From Postechiella marina (GTDB taxonomy: Bacteria; Bacteroidota; Bacteroidia; Flavobacteriales; Flavobacteriaceae): a stretch of 64,000 bases of DNA. The stretch spans positions 62,001 to 126,000 of the forward strand of contig NZ_BAABCA010000005.1 in NCBI RefSeq assembly GCF_039538365.1, in the 5' to 3' direction. Shown piece after piece: positions 46,268 to 54,150 of the stretch (positions are counted from its first letter, which is position 1; each line of letters opens with the position of its first letter). The translations under genes and the position numbers were made by a program. Below the pieces are notes generated by a model that had not been told where the DNA came from, did no database searches, and was given only the letters and a program-made list of their open reading frames with translations.

Positions 46268-46613
46268 ATATACCCATCTTTTAAAAAACTTGACTATTCA
46301 ACGTTTCCCATTTAGGATTAAAATCTGTTATTAACATATTCTTCTTACGCCTACTCCACTTTTTTAATTGCTTTTCTCTGTGTATACCCTCTTTTGGGAA
46401 CTCAAAAACCTCATAATAAACTAAGTAAACACAAGCATATTTACCCGCGAAAGACTTTTTTGAATTCTGACTATCAAAATAATGCTGAGATAATCTTGTT
46501 TGAATATTGTTGGTAAAACCAATATATAAAGTTGTTCTATACTGATTCGTTGTAATATAAACGAAGTATTTATTTTGCATGAAATAAATATAAGTACTTT
46601 TTTTATTTTAGGG
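46226..46613 (-). mobile_element. Candidate GIY-YIG insertion cassette inside a palindromic repeat
   Basis: The segment splits one 107-bp repeat unit exactly at offset 40, the centre of its 80-bp palindrome. Bases 46186-46225 are the canonical left half and 46614-46680 the canonical right half plus spacer; joining them recreates a normal unit (TCAC then TGAAGTCTGG, as in unit three). The insert starts with a degenerate right half-palindrome and carries one small nuclease gene. At most a 2-base TG could be a target duplication. Mobility is inferred from this geometry only. Confidence 0.5.
46281..46580 (-). CDS. Small GIY-YIG nuclease family protein
   Basis: 99 residues, a stand-alone GIY-YIG domain of the URI-like, UPF0213-type size. 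The elements are visible: the GIY strand as FVYITT, the YIG strand as LYIGFT, the catalytic Arg region NNIQTRLSQH, the tyrosine-containing strand LVYYEVF, and the metal-binding Glu in HREKQLKKW, with a C-terminal NPKWETL. All core positions appear intact. Relatives include homing-type and repair nucleases, and many Bacteroidota carry several stand-alone copies of unknown role. It sits alone inside a hairpin-repeat array, with repeat sequence beginning 34 bp upstream of its start and ending 14 bp past its stop. That context suggests an association with the repeats rather than with a host pathway. Confidence 0.88.
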   Translation of the reverse strand: MQNKYFVYITTNQYRTTLYIGFTNNIQTRLSQHYFDSQNSKKSFAGKYACVYLVYYEVFEFPKEGIHREKQLKKWSRRKKNMLITDFNPKWETLNSQVF

Positions 46614-46900
46614 TGAAGTCTGGTTATGCGATTTCTCCTTTTGTTGAAATGACTAAACAACTATAAATTAAACACGTACTGTCATGTCGAACGCAGTGAG
46701 ACATCGCACACTTTACTCACTGAAGTCTGGTTATGCGATTTCTCCTTTCGTCGAAATGACTAAACAACTATAAATTAAACACGTACTGTAATGTCGAACG
46801 CAGTAAGATATCCCACACTTTACTCACTGAAGTTTGGTTATGCAATTTCTCCTTTTGTCGAAATGACTAAACAACTATAAATTAAACACGTACAGTCATA
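46614..46900 (+). repeat. Right array of 107-bp REP-like hairpin repeats
   Basis: A half unit (46614-46680) is followed by full units at 46681 and 46788 and the first six bases of another at 46895, all in 107-bp register. Spacers on this side read AAATTAAACACGTAC, whereas every spacer left of the nuclease gene reads AAATTATACACG. The two sides have therefore expanded separately. The stretch 46901-46948 before the ClC gene shows nothing else. Confidence 0.92.
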
Positions 46901-46948
46901 CCTAATACCCATTCCTGCTAGGCTGTTTCACAAAATATTATCTAAACC

Positions 46949-48253
46949 TCACTCTTTATGTCTATTCTTACTAATATCAGACAAAGAAAGTCCCATTTCT
47001 TTATCAAGCGATTCGTGTTTTGCACTCCCAATTATTTGCGAAGCATACACACCAGAGTGTCCAGAAAATAAATAAGCTGTAGAACAAGCCAAAGCAATAA
47101 ACACACCAGATTCTATTCCAAAAAGTTCGATTCCCATAATAGTACAAGCTATAGGCGTATTAGTTGCACCAGCAAAAACAGCTACAAACCCCATGCCTGC
47201 AAGTAAAGGCATAGGCAACGGTATAAACCAAATAAGTGCATTGCCTAATGTAGCACCTATAAAAAATAAAGGTGTTACCTCACCACCTTTAAAACCAGCT
47301 CCTAAGGTAAAAGATGTAAATAAGACTTTAAGAAAAAAATCGTAAGAATTAAGGTTTTCGCTAAACGCATCAACAATCATAGGTATACCTAAACCTATAT
47401 ATTTTGTGGTTCCCATAAAATATAAAATTATTGCTAAAATTGCGCCTCCAATAACAGGTCGAAGTGGTGGATACTTTATGTGTTTAGAAAATAGATTACT
47501 CCAAAAATGTGTCGATTTAGAAAAAAGCATGGCTACAAGTCCAAAAATAATACCAGCTAACAGAGCCCATAAAACATTTACAGGTGTTATTTGGGCAACC
47601 ACACTTATATTGTAATGCGTATGCGATACATTCCATATTTCGCAAAAATAGTTAGAAAAAACAGCAGCCATAAAACTTGGTATAATAGCATCTAAACGTA
47701 TTCTACCCAATACTAACACTTCTAGTGCAAAAATACCACCAGCTAATGGCGTACCAAAAACCGAGGCAAAACCAGCACTAATACCTGCTATTAAAAGAAT
47801 TTTTCTATCTCGATTAGATAATTTAAGTACTTTTGTAAACCTATCGGCAATAGCTCCACCCATTTGTACTGCTGTGCCTTCTCGACCAGCAGAACCACCA
47901 ACCAAATGCGTTAAAATTGTACCAAATAAAACCAGAGGTACCATTCTAAACGGAATTATTTTTTTAGGCGAATGGAATTCTTCTAGTAATAAATTGTTAC
48001 CTTTTACAACACTGCTACCATATAAGTGATAAGATAAGCCAATTATAAAACCGCCTACAGGCAAAAGAGCAATAATCCATAAATGAGATTCTCTATAATT
48101 TGTAGCCCAATCTAAACTTATTAGAAAAAAAGCTGAAACACTTCCTGCTAACACACCTAATACTAAACAGATTAAAATCCATTTAAAAAGGTATAATAAA
48201 GTAGGTATTTGTTCGAATGATAATAAAAAATCTTTAAGTTTACTTTTTTCCAT
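46949..48253 (-). CDS. ClC-family anion channel/antiporter, possibly fluoride-type (ClC-F)
   Basis: 434 residues with about ten to eleven hydrophobic segments. ClC signatures: GGSAGREGTAVQMGGAIADR contains the gating glutamate, and KGGEVTPLFFIGATLG matches the GxFxP-type region. The first selectivity motif is not the canonical GSGIP; the corresponding loop reads KGNNLLLEEF, and GREGT replaces GKEGP, both features I associate with the fluoride-exporting ClC-F branch. That branch is often controlled by fluoride riboswitches, and a structured leader with partial resemblance lies directly upstream. Chloride transport remains an alternative. Monocistronic. Confidence 0.85.
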   Translation of the reverse strand: MEKSKLKDFLLSFEQIPTLLYLFKWILICLVLGVLAGSVSAFFLISLDWATNYRESHLWIIALLPVGGFIIGLSYHLYGSSVVKGNNLLLEEFHSPKKIIPFRMVPLVLFGTILTHLVGGSAGREGTAVQMGGAIADRFTKVLKLSNRDRKILLIAGISAGFASVFGTPLAGGIFALEVLVLGRIRLDAIIPSFMAAVFSNYFCEIWNVSHTHYNISVVAQITPVNVLWALLAGIIFGLVAMLFSKSTHFWSNLFSKHIKYPPLRPVIGGAILAIILYFMGTTKYIGLGIPMIVDAFSENLNSYDFFLKVLFTSFTLGAGFKGGEVTPLFFIGATLGNALIWFIPLPMPLLAGMGFVAVFAGATNTPIACTIMGIELFGIESGVFIALACSTAYLFSGHSGVYASQIIGSAKHESLDKEMGLSLSDISKNRHKE

Positions 48254-48289
48254 ATTGCCTTTTATAAACCTTTCTACAACTAATAAAAT

Positions 48290-48359
48290 GTAGATGTTAC
48301 AAGCTCCAAGCGGAACGGTTACAGGCAGTTGTTATTGCCAAAATTAAGATGCAAATATA
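48290..48359 (-). promoter_or_regulatory. -7 box and structured leader of the ClC gene, fluoride-riboswitch-like
   Basis: On the minus strand TATATTTG (48359-48352) is a perfect -7 box. The leader that follows (48340-48290, 51 nt) contains hairpin GGCA-8 nt-TGCC, then AACC, hairpin GTTCC-GCTT-GGAGC, and ends ATCTAC. Order and spacing parallel the fluoride (crcB) aptamer. TCTACA at the end can instead pair with TGTAGA about 10 bases later, a possible switching hairpin. Against this, the loop-to-tail pseudoknot of known aptamers is not complementary here. Confidence 0.4.
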
Positions 48360-48628
48360 ATTAAAAAAACGATTTAAGATATTCTGCTTTTTTTATTGAA
48401 GGTATACCGATGGCTTGTTGCTTTTTATTAAAAGAATCTAATTAACTAAGCTCCACTTATTACTATTTATAATTAAAAACAAAATGATGCTAAAAAAAAT
48501 TATGATTAATGTTTTGTTTAGTTGAAGGTTATACTTTTAAAATTGATGATGAAGTAATTAGCATTTATCTATAAGCGTTTTAATACAAAACCATATATTT
48601 ATATTACCCCCAAACATAGCTGATAATC
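48360..48628. other. Intergenic stretch with no recognised feature
   Basis: The AT-rich sequence upstream of the ClC promoter, between it and the dispersed element at 48629, contains no convincing ORF, RNA gene or repeat on either strand. Confidence 0.6.
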
Positions 48629-48697
48629 TAGCCCCGATTGATGCGGCATCCTTTTTGTTTTTCTCAAAAAGATATAGCGGAAAGCGGGAAATAGCTT
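48629..48697 (-). repeat. Dispersed intergenic element, copy B
   Basis: Read on the minus strand it has CCCGCTTTCCGCTATATC, TTTTTGAG, CAAAAAGGATGCCG and ATCAATCGGGGCTA, the same order of blocks as copy A at 45483-45640. CTTTTTG and CAAAAAG form a perfect 7-bp hairpin. It sits 16 bp after the stop of the rhodanese gene on the same strand and probably terminates that transcript. Confidence 0.65.
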
Positions 48698-48712
48698 CTA
48701 TTAACTAAACGT

Positions 48713-49531
48713 CTACTCTGTAACTAAACTGCCCCACTCTGTCCAAGAACCATCGTAAACCGATATGTTTTTGTATCCAGAAAGTTCTGCGCCTAATGCC
48801 AGCACACAGGCTGTAATTCCAGATCCGCAAGAAAAAATAATATCGTCGTCTTTTTCAGCCACATTTTTAAATAGGTGCTCTATTTCTACTTGCGACTTAA
48901 AAATGCCATTGTTTAATAAATTGGTAAAAGGTAAATTAACCGAATTTGGAATGGTTCCCATTCGTAACCCTTCGCGAGGTTCTGGTGTTTCGCAATTAAA
49001 ACGCCCAGAAGATCGGGCATCTACTATAATATGTGTTTTTGCTTGCGATGCGGTTTGCACATCGTTAAAAAAGCGCATTAATTCTGGTTGTAACTTTGGT
49101 GTAAAATCGCCTATTTCTCCAGTATAAGTTTCCATAGGTTCTGTAGGTAATTTTGCGTTTAACCACGCAGGAAAGCCACCATTTAAAACTGCTACATTTT
49201 TGTATCCGAAAGCCTTAAACAACCACCAAACACGTGCGCTGGAATAAATACCTTTATCGTCGTAAACCACAATAGCACTATTATTATTTATACCTAGTTC
49301 TCGTGCCGATTCTTGAAATAGCGCGATAGATGGAAATGCACTAGGAAAAGGATTTGCAGTATTGCTAAATTTTTTCTTAATATCGAAAAGGCGTGCCTTT
49401 GGTATTTGTAGTGTAGAGTCATTAAAAACTTTGTTTATGGTTCCATCTAGCACAACAAGGTTATCTGCTTTTAAATTATTTGCTAGCCAATCTGTAGTAA
49501 CTAATGGTTTAGAAATAGTAATTGTTTTCAT
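48713..49531 (-). CDS. Two-domain rhodanese-type sulfurtransferase
   Basis: 272 residues forming two rhodanese domains. The inactive N-terminal half (about 1-145) contains VVYDDKGIYSSARVWWLF and VLNGGFPAWL. The C-terminal half carries the active loop C235-G-S-G-I-T-A-C, typical of 3-mercaptopyruvate sulfurtransferases (thiosulfate sulfurtransferases usually have CRKGVT-type loops). It would move sulfane sulfur from 3-mercaptopyruvate or thiosulfate to an acceptor such as thioredoxin or cyanide. It follows the dicarboxylate symporter gene by 6 bp and is co-transcribed with it. Confidence 0.9.
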   Translation of the reverse strand: MKTITISKPLVTTDWLANNLKADNLVVLDGTINKVFNDSTLQIPKARLFDIKKKFSNTANPFPSAFPSIALFQESARELGINNNSAIVVYDDKGIYSSARVWWLFKAFGYKNVAVLNGGFPAWLNAKLPTEPMETYTGEIGDFTPKLQPELMRFFNDVQTASQAKTHIIVDARSSGRFNCETPEPREGLRMGTIPNSVNLPFTNLLNNGIFKSQVEIEHLFKNVAEKDDDIIFSCGSGITACVLALGAELSGYKNISVYDGSWTEWGSLVTE

Positions 49532-49537
49532 TATTAT

Positions 49538-50863
49538 TTATTTAACAGCATCGTAATTATCGTCCCAGTTTTTCACTTTTGGATCGTGTAGTTTGCCTAA
49601 AGATTTTGCAACAATCATAGATACTGCAGCATCTCCTGTTACATTTACTACGGTTCTGCACATATCTAAAGGTCTGTCTACCGCAAAAATAAGAGCAAGT
49701 GCTATAGGTAATATATCTGAAGGAAAACCAATAGCCTCTAGCACTATTACAAGCATTACCATACCTGCTCCTGGAACTGCTGCACTACCAATGGATGCTA
49801 AAAGAGCTGTTACTATTATAATTAGTTGATTGCTAAATAATAGTCCTTCTGGCCATAAAACCTGCATAATAAAAACCGCAGCAACACCTTGATATAAGCT
49901 AGTACCATCCATATTAATGGTTGCTCCTACTGGTAATACAAAACTAGTTACCTCTTTATCTACACCAATATGCTCTTCTACACGCTCCATAGTTACTGGT
50001 AAAGTTGCTGCACTACTGCTTGTTGAAAATGCTAATAGTTGCGCAGGACTTATTTTATTTAAAAACCATAACGGAGATCTTTTTGTGTAAATAGATACTA
50101 CGGTAACATAAAAACAAATCATTAATGCTAAACCTAAAACGACAACACCAGTGTACTTTAATAAGGCTAAAAGAATATCTGGATCGTCTGCAGAAACTAC
50201 TACGGTAGCTAACAATGCAAATACTGCTACGGGTGCAGATAACATAATTAAATCGACCATTTTTAAAACAACCTCGTTAAGCGAATCGAAAAAATCTTTT
50301 AATGGTTTTGCATCTTTTTCGGGTATTAAAAGCATACAAATACCTAACAATATAGAAAAGAAAATAACCTGTAGCATTAACTTATTATTACTCATGGCGT
50401 ACACCGCATTATCGGGCACCATATCTACAATAAATTGTAATGGCCCAGATTCTTTTTGCGCTTTTGCATTGCTTATTATAGTTGTTGCTTTATCGCTGTT
50501 AGAATATTTATCTTTTAAAGTTTCTACGGTTTCTTGAGTAACACCGTTTCCTGGCTTTATAGTATTAACTAATACCAAACCTATGGTAATGGCCATTACT
50601 GTTGTTAAAACATAGATTATAATGGTACGCAATCCCATTTTTTTAAACTTAGAAATATCTTTTAAATCTGAAATACCTTTTATTAAAGACGCTAAAATTA
50701 AAGGCACAGCAATAAGCTTTAACATTTTAACGAAAATACCACCAAAAGGTTCTACCCAATCTCGAACAAACCACTCGGCATTTAAAGAAAGCATTATAAG
50801 CCCATATATGATGCCTAAAACCATTCCTATTATTATTTTCCAGTGTAATGCTAATTTTTTCAT
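49538..50863 (-). CDS. Dicarboxylate/amino acid:cation symporter (DAACS family)
   Basis: 441 residues, the full length for GltP/DctA-type transporters, with about eight transmembrane helices and two re-entrant hairpins. Signatures are the serine-rich hairpin FSTSSSAATLPVT and the substrate/Na site VGATINMDGTSLYQG, followed by GSAAVPGAGMVML and a C-terminal helix with DRPLDMCRTVVNVTGDA. It imports acidic amino acids or C4-dicarboxylates with Na+ or H+. The Asp in DRPLDMCRT favours acidic amino acid binding. It is the first gene of a two-gene operon with the sulfurtransferase. Confidence 0.93.
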   Translation of the reverse strand: MKKLALHWKIIIGMVLGIIYGLIMLSLNAEWFVRDWVEPFGGIFVKMLKLIAVPLILASLIKGISDLKDISKFKKMGLRTIIIYVLTTVMAITIGLVLVNTIKPGNGVTQETVETLKDKYSNSDKATTIISNAKAQKESGPLQFIVDMVPDNAVYAMSNNKLMLQVIFFSILLGICMLLIPEKDAKPLKDFFDSLNEVVLKMVDLIMLSAPVAVFALLATVVVSADDPDILLALLKYTGVVVLGLALMICFYVTVVSIYTKRSPLWFLNKISPAQLLAFSTSSSAATLPVTMERVEEHIGVDKEVTSFVLPVGATINMDGTSLYQGVAAVFIMQVLWPEGLLFSNQLIIIVTALLASIGSAAVPGAGMVMLVIVLEAIGFPSDILPIALALIFAVDRPLDMCRTVVNVTGDAAVSMIVAKSLGKLHDPKVKNWDDNYDAVK

Positions 50864-50890
50864 GTGCTATATTATTAGTCTAAATTTAGT

Positions 50891-50936
50891 TAAGCACTAT
50901 AAATTCAAGCTTTTAAAAACCTAGCTATAGTGCTTA
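50891..50936. other. 11-bp inverted repeat upstream of the symporter gene
   Basis: TAAGCACTATA (50891-50901) and TATAGTGCTTA (50926-50936) are exact inverse copies separated by 24 bases. There is no T run on the minus strand. It could be an operator for the symporter gene, whose start is 28 bp away, or a weak terminator of rlmF, which ends at 51078. Confidence 0.4.
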
Positions 50937-51077
50937 TTAAGGTAGTACAATATAGCCATTTTATATATAAAGTAGCAAATGTAATTTTATTCGAAAAAAT
51001 TCGCATTAAAAACCTAAAATCACCTCATTATTTTCAATAAACTCATCAAATTTTTAGAGTTGAAATTGATATTGTTA

Positions 51078-51971
51078 TTAACTAGAAAATGTCCATGCCA
51101 AAATGCGAGACAGTTTATTACCTTGTCCCATATTAATAACCTTTACCTGAGTTGCCCCTAACTTTTTTAATGATTTTTCCATACCTTTTATTAGCTCTTT
51201 TTTAGACACTAAAGATGTAAACCATTGGCTTTGTTCTTTAAACAAAGAACTCTCGTATAAATAATTATGCAGAAAAGCTTTTTCGCCTCCTAAGTAACAC
51301 AACTCGTTATAGGTTCCTGCAAAGTTTCTAACGGTTGGCTTATCGTCTTTTTTTAACCCTTTTAATTTTCTAGTTGTAGCTTCTAGAGCTTCAGTTTCAG
51401 ACTTATAAAAAGGCGGATTACACATGGTTATAGAAAATTGATCGTCCTCTTTTATAACACCTTTTAAGATTAATGATGTTTGAGGTTGATGCCTTAGCGA
51501 AATGTATTCTCCCAATTCGTTTTTATTAATAATATTCTGAGCATTTTTAAGAGATGATTGATCTATATCTGTACCAACAAAACTCCAATTATAAACAGAC
51601 TGACCTAAAATGGGATAAATGCATGTGGCTCCTGTACCCACATCTAACACAGAAATATTTTCTCTTAATTCTGATTTGTTTAACAAATCTGATAAATGAT
51701 GAATATAATCTACTCGACCAGGAATTGGCGGACATAAATTTGCTTCTGGAAAATCCCAATACGCAACATCGTAATGTTTAAATAACAAAGCAGTATTTAA
51801 AGCCTTAACAGCTTTAGGGTTTGCAAAATCTATTGTTTTTTTATCGAATTTATTTACAAAAACAAAAGGTGTTAAATCTGGATAAATAGCAGCTAAAGCA
51901 TCTAAATTATACCCTGATTTGTGCTTGTTTCTTTTATGGAAGTTTGTAGTTGCCTTGTTTGTGTTATTCAT
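51078..51971 (-). CDS. rlmF: 23S rRNA (adenine(1618)-N6)-methyltransferase RlmF
   Basis: 297 residues, the usual RlmF length. The N-terminal substrate region has HKSGYNLDALAAIYPDL and DFPEANLCPPIPGRVDYIH, both strong RlmF signatures. The Rossmann methyltransferase core has SVLDVGTGATCIYPILG for S-adenosylmethionine and the N6-adenine catalytic motif NPPFYKS. It methylates A1618 in 23S rRNA. The gene is monocistronic with nothing notable upstream. Confidence 0.95.
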   Translation of the reverse strand: MNNTNKATTNFHKRNKHKSGYNLDALAAIYPDLTPFVFVNKFDKKTIDFANPKAVKALNTALLFKHYDVAYWDFPEANLCPPIPGRVDYIHHLSDLLNKSELRENISVLDVGTGATCIYPILGQSVYNWSFVGTDIDQSSLKNAQNIINKNELGEYISLRHQPQTSLILKGVIKEDDQFSITMCNPPFYKSETEALEATTRKLKGLKKDDKPTVRNFAGTYNELCYLGGEKAFLHNYLYESSLFKEQSQWFTSLVSKKELIKGMEKSLKKLGATQVKVINMGQGNKLSRILAWTFSS

Positions 51972-52141
51972 AAACTAGATCGTTTTTCTTATTTACAATA
52001 TTTAATATCATAATAATATTGGGCAAGCAAATTACAGCTTTTAAATTTTAAAATAACTTTTTATGTCGTTATCCTAAAATCAATTTTAAATATATTTGGT
52101 ATTATTTGTCTTTCTAATATCTTCGTAAAAAAAAAGATACA

Positions 52142-52798
52142 ATGTTAAAAGCAGTTATATTTGATATGGATGGTGTTATTATAGATAGCGAACCTTTGCA
52201 CCATAAAGCTTACCATATGATGTTTAAAGACGTAAATGCAGATGTAACAAGCGAGCAATATGAAGCTTTTACAGGTCAATCTACATTAAATGTATGCAAA
52301 CAAGTTTGTGAAACTTTTAACCTTGATGCATCTCCAGAGACATTGGTATCTATTAAAAGAAAACATTACGAGCAAATTTTTGAAAACGATAAAACCTTTG
52401 ATTTAATTGATGGCGTGTTAGACTTAATTAAAGATTACCATGCTAATGGTTTAACTTTAATTTTAGCTTCGTCTGCCTCTATGCCAAGTATAAACCGTAT
52501 TTTTAATAGGTTTAATTTAAACCCATATTTTAAAGCTAAATTAAGTGGAGCCGATTTAAAAGCATCTAAACCACATCCAGAAATTTTTATTAAAGCTGCA
52601 GAAGCTTCTGGTTTTAACAGAGAGGAGTGCTTTGTTATCGAAGACTCTACAAACGGAATTAAAGCTGCTAATTCTGCAAATATATTTTGTGTTGGTTTTG
52701 ATAGTATACACTCTAAAAACCAAGACTACTCTACTGCCAACAAAGTTATTACAAACTTTAAGGCTATCGCGTTTAACAATGTTAAAAACTTATTATAA
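52142..52798 (+). CDS. HAD-superfamily phosphatase, beta-phosphoglucomutase-like
   Basis: 218 residues. HAD motif I is FDMDGVIID (nucleophile D9, acid D11), motif II is SSAS after LILA, motif III is the Lys in KASKPHPEIF, and motif IV is EDSTNGIKAA. The helical cap between motifs I and II belongs to the C1 type found in beta-phosphoglucomutases and small sugar-phosphate phosphatases. The substrate cannot be assigned. A TATATTTG box (52091-52098) lies upstream. The 3' end overlaps by 6 bp with the convergent EEP gene. Confidence 0.88.
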   Translation: MLKAVIFDMDGVIIDSEPLHHKAYHMMFKDVNADVTSEQYEAFTGQSTLNVCKQVCETFNLDASPETLVSIKRKHYEQIFENDKTFDLIDGVLDLIKDYHANGLTLILASSASMPSINRIFNRFNLNPYFKAKLSGADLKASKPHPEIFIKAAEASGFNREECFVIEDSTNGIKAANSANIFCVGFDSIHSKNQDYSTANKVITNFKAIAFNNVKNLL

Positions 52799-53938
52799 TT
52801 TACTCTTTAAAAAAGCATTAGTGGAGTCTATTGTAAATTCTATCCAAACTAAATTATGATCTGACAACTGATTGCGTTTCCAGTATTGATGGTAATACGA
52901 TTTAAATTTAGCATCGGATGTTAGTGTACTAGGATCGTCTTTGTGTGCTAACATATAATCATGATAAAAATGTCTTTTTTCTTCGGAGTAAACCGATTCA
53001 AAAGGCTTAAATACATTTCCTATATCTTTACCGTTTTCGTCTTTTTCTAAATGAAAATATTTTTTATTTACGTTTAAAAAAATACGATCGTAAACTTCTG
53101 TTTCGCTAACATTAGTCACTTTACCTTTTAAGCTTTCGGCTTCAAAAAAGTTAGATTTTGTAATAACATCAACAATATCGCCATCGGTTTTATACAAATT
53201 TGTATCGCCTAACATAATTAAATTTTCATTCCAAAAATGTTTTCTCTTTAATTTTTCTTTGATGGCTGCCATAAGTAAATCGACCTCTTCTTTTCTAATA
53301 TCATTCGCTTTTTTTTTAGGCTGAAAATGTACATTAATTAAAGAAAAAGATTTCCACCCAGCAGTAAAACCTGTAATGGCTGGTGTACGCTTTAGTTGCT
53401 TTACTGTAGAGTTTTGCGTTAAAGTATCCCACAGTACAATTTCGCCACTTAATCCCGATGTATTTACTTTTCTGGTATCGAATATATACGCAAAGCGCTC
53501 TTTATTACCCGCATGTCCTTCTGTAATATCTGTAATAATGTAACTCCAATTTTTTCCTAAAAGACGCATTATAATAAATAAATCGTCTAGTTTAGATTTT
53601 ACTTCTTGTATAGCTACAATATCAAATCGGTTAATAATTTCGGCTATAAAAAAATAAGAGTCTGGCAGGCGTTCATTTAAATGCCCAAATTCTTTAATAT
53701 TCCAACTTGCCAATAGCACACTACGGTCACTATTTTTCTCAGGAACTTTAAGATCTAAATCCTCACGTAAATCGAGAATATCTTGAATAATACGTTTGCG
53801 TTCTGTGTTTTTTAAATCTGGAAATACTAAGGAATAATCTATTTTTCCATCATCAGAAACTGGTCTAAGGTCGTTATACCAAGGCATAATAAATGTTTTA
53901 AGTGAATTAAAAGTAATAGCGTCTCTAAATTTAGACAT
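52793..53938 (-). CDS. Endonuclease/exonuclease/phosphatase (EEP) superfamily protein
   Basis: 381 residues with no signal peptide. Catalytic EEP motifs: ASWNIKEF (Asn), AIQEVKS (metal-binding Glu), LGDTNLYK (Asp and Asn) and SDHNLVWIEF (catalytic Asp-His). Members cleave phosphodiester bonds in DNA, RNA or small molecules. An extra N-terminal stretch of about 75 residues precedes the domain. A cytoplasmic nuclease or phosphodiesterase is likely, with substrate unknown. It overlaps the convergent HAD gene by 6 bp. Confidence 0.87.
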   Translation of the reverse strand: MSKFRDAITFNSLKTFIMPWYNDLRPVSDDGKIDYSLVFPDLKNTERKRIIQDILDLREDLDLKVPEKNSDRSVLLASWNIKEFGHLNERLPDSYFFIAEIINRFDIVAIQEVKSKLDDLFIIMRLLGKNWSYIITDITEGHAGNKERFAYIFDTRKVNTSGLSGEIVLWDTLTQNSTVKQLKRTPAITGFTAGWKSFSLINVHFQPKKKANDIRKEEVDLLMAAIKEKLKRKHFWNENLIMLGDTNLYKTDGDIVDVITKSNFFEAESLKGKVTNVSETEVYDRIFLNVNKKYFHLEKDENGKDIGNVFKPFESVYSEEKRHFYHDYMLAHKDDPSTLTSDAKFKSYYHQYWKRNQLSDHNLVWIEFTIDSTNAFLKSKL

Positions 53939-53989
53939 TAACTTTTAAACTCTAGCATTTATTTATATTACATTTATGTTATACTAAGC

Positions 53990-54148
53990 TTAGTCTGGGT
54001 TATTCTTAGCTTTAACCTTTTGAATAATAACTCTTAACCGCTCTTTACGTAACTCTTTTTCTGATTTAGCCTTATTCTTTTTACGGTTCATTAACTTAGA
54101 ATGTTTGGCTTTATTTTTGGTATTCTTTTCTCGCCCTGTTTTTGCCAT
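53990..54148 (-). CDS. 52-residue highly basic small protein
   Basis: An ATG at 54148 and a TAA at 53990-53992 enclose 52 codons. The product begins MAKTGREKNTKNKAKH and is rich in Lys, Arg and Asn, with a helical middle (EKELRKERLRVIIQKV). The start is 2 bp after the mscL stop, so it is almost certainly in the mscL transcript. The composition suggests nucleic-acid or ribosome binding. No family recognised and no function assigned. Confidence 0.65.
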   Translation of the reverse strand: MAKTGREKNTKNKAKHSKLMNRKKNKAKSEKELRKERLRVIIQKVKAKNNPD

Positions 54149-54150
54149 AA

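Noticed and set aside
46421..46660. 79-codon minus-strand frame overlapping the GIY-YIG gene
   Set aside because: It is out of frame with a clearly recognised GIY-YIG protein and extends into repeat DNA.
45758..46900. Possible CRISPR array
   Set aside because: The unit is 107 bp with both the palindrome and the spacer conserved; CRISPR spacers are unique. No cas genes are present.
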